This document shows, piece after piece, positions 63,861 to 64,000 of a stretch of DNA of 64,000 bases. Both the position numbers and the translations under genes were made by a program. Each line of letters opens with the position of its first letter. Position 1 is the stretch's first letter. Source of the stretch: Pseudomonadota bacterium (lineage in GTDB: Bacteria > Pseudomonadota > Gammaproteobacteria > Xanthomonadales > Xanthomonadaceae); the NCBI GenBank assembly GCA_030528565.1, contig JAUMYP010000010.1, forward strand, positions 1-64,000, read 5' to 3'. The notes below the pieces were generated by a model. It was not told the DNA's origin, did no database searches, and worked only from the letters and a program-made list of their open reading frames with translations.

Positions 63861-64000
63861 GGTCGCGGCAGGGCTTTTACGGAACTGACCATCACCTGAA
63901 TTTCGCCATCAGCCAGACGGGCGCTGAGGGCATCGCCAGCTTGTACGGTGTGGGCGCTGCGCAGTACGCGGCCATCTGCGCTGTGCAGGATGCTGTAGCC
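63857..64000 (-). CDS. xseA: Exodeoxyribonuclease VII large subunit, C-terminal fragment
   Basis: The window edge cuts this gene; only the last 47 residues are present, starting [19 protein letters not shown] and continuing [19 protein letters not shown] to the TGA at 63857. The GYSIL...DGRVLRS...V..GD.L..RLADG pattern is the conserved C-terminal strand region of XseA, which with XseB degrades single-stranded DNA. It overlaps the SMR gene by 4 bases. The rest lies beyond position 64000. Confidence 0.82.
   Translation of the reverse strand, partial: GYSILHSADGRVLRSAHTVQAGDALSARLADGEIQVMVSSVKALPRP

Overview
The window is a chromosomal segment of a high-GC gammaproteobacterium, most likely of the Lysobacterales (Xanthomonadales). 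The indications are the smc-zipA-ligA order, a short soluble RnfB next to metG, an nlpD not followed by rpoS, and the general gene content. The genus cannot be named from sequence alone. About 50 protein genes, one tRNA-Pro(CGG) and one CRISPR array are present. Nearly all the DNA is ordinary vertical chromosome with no phage, plasmid or complete insertion sequence.

Layout from left to right. 1-370 has no recognisable gene. 371-6691 is smc, zipA, ligA. 6745-12229 holds a Bax-inhibitor-like protein, an anchored cytochrome c, tcdA, a HemJ/CopD-like protein, a lipoprotein and a two-domain beta-oxidation enzyme. 12384-15352 is the envelope-stress operon rpoE-rseA-degP/mucD, with a candidate self-regulated promoter. 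16995-19925 is the tightly overlapping surE-pcm-exoD-nlpD operon. 20008-23348 is rnfB, a CRISPR array with an AT-rich flank, then metG. 23561-29056 has two alanine-rich lipoproteins, a thiolase and a subtilase autotransporter. 29506-33241 has amiC and a bufferin-type RiPP operon. 33393-39425 has tRNA-Pro, hisS (TTG start) coupled to a histidine-ammonia-lyase-like gene, an exported leucyl aminopeptidase, trhO and a 50-residue membrane protein. 39476-49864 has phhB, nfuA, a proline/alanine-rich membrane protein and a two-permease RND efflux operon. 49903-56035 has sstT, an S9 peptidase, an M14-type hydrolase and a Bcr/CflA-like exporter. 56085 to the end has greB, an NlpE-like lipoprotein, an AbgT transporter, a HerA-like ATPase, a LysM transglycosylase, an aldehyde dehydrogenase, an SMR exporter and the 3' end of xseA.

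Three items stand out. (1) The CRISPR array (seven clear 36-bp repeats, one degenerate terminal repeat, one duplicated spacer) lies between rnfB and metG with no cas gene in the window. (2) The bufferin-like precursor carries two separate clusters of three EGKCG-type cysteine motifs on either side of a pair of EF-hands. It is followed by a DUF692 (MNIO) enzyme and a DUF2063 partner, and two hairpins sit at the precursor/enzyme junction. (3) A dispersed, non-coding repeat family has outward ends reading TAAGAGCCTGTTCAA or TAAGCGCCTGT. It repeatedly sits exactly at gene 3' ends, so that its terminal TAA/TAG serves as the stop codon (fadJ-like, amiC, bufC, greB). One 269-bp copy has perfect 26-bp terminal inverted repeats, as a MITE would.

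Functional links: NlpD and AmiC are likely partners in septal peptidoglycan splitting; RpoE, RseA and DegP/MucD handle envelope stress; the bufferin operon and the NlpE-like lipoprotein suggest copper handling at the envelope; several exporters (RND pair, Bcr/CflA, SMR, AbgT) are spread through the right half.
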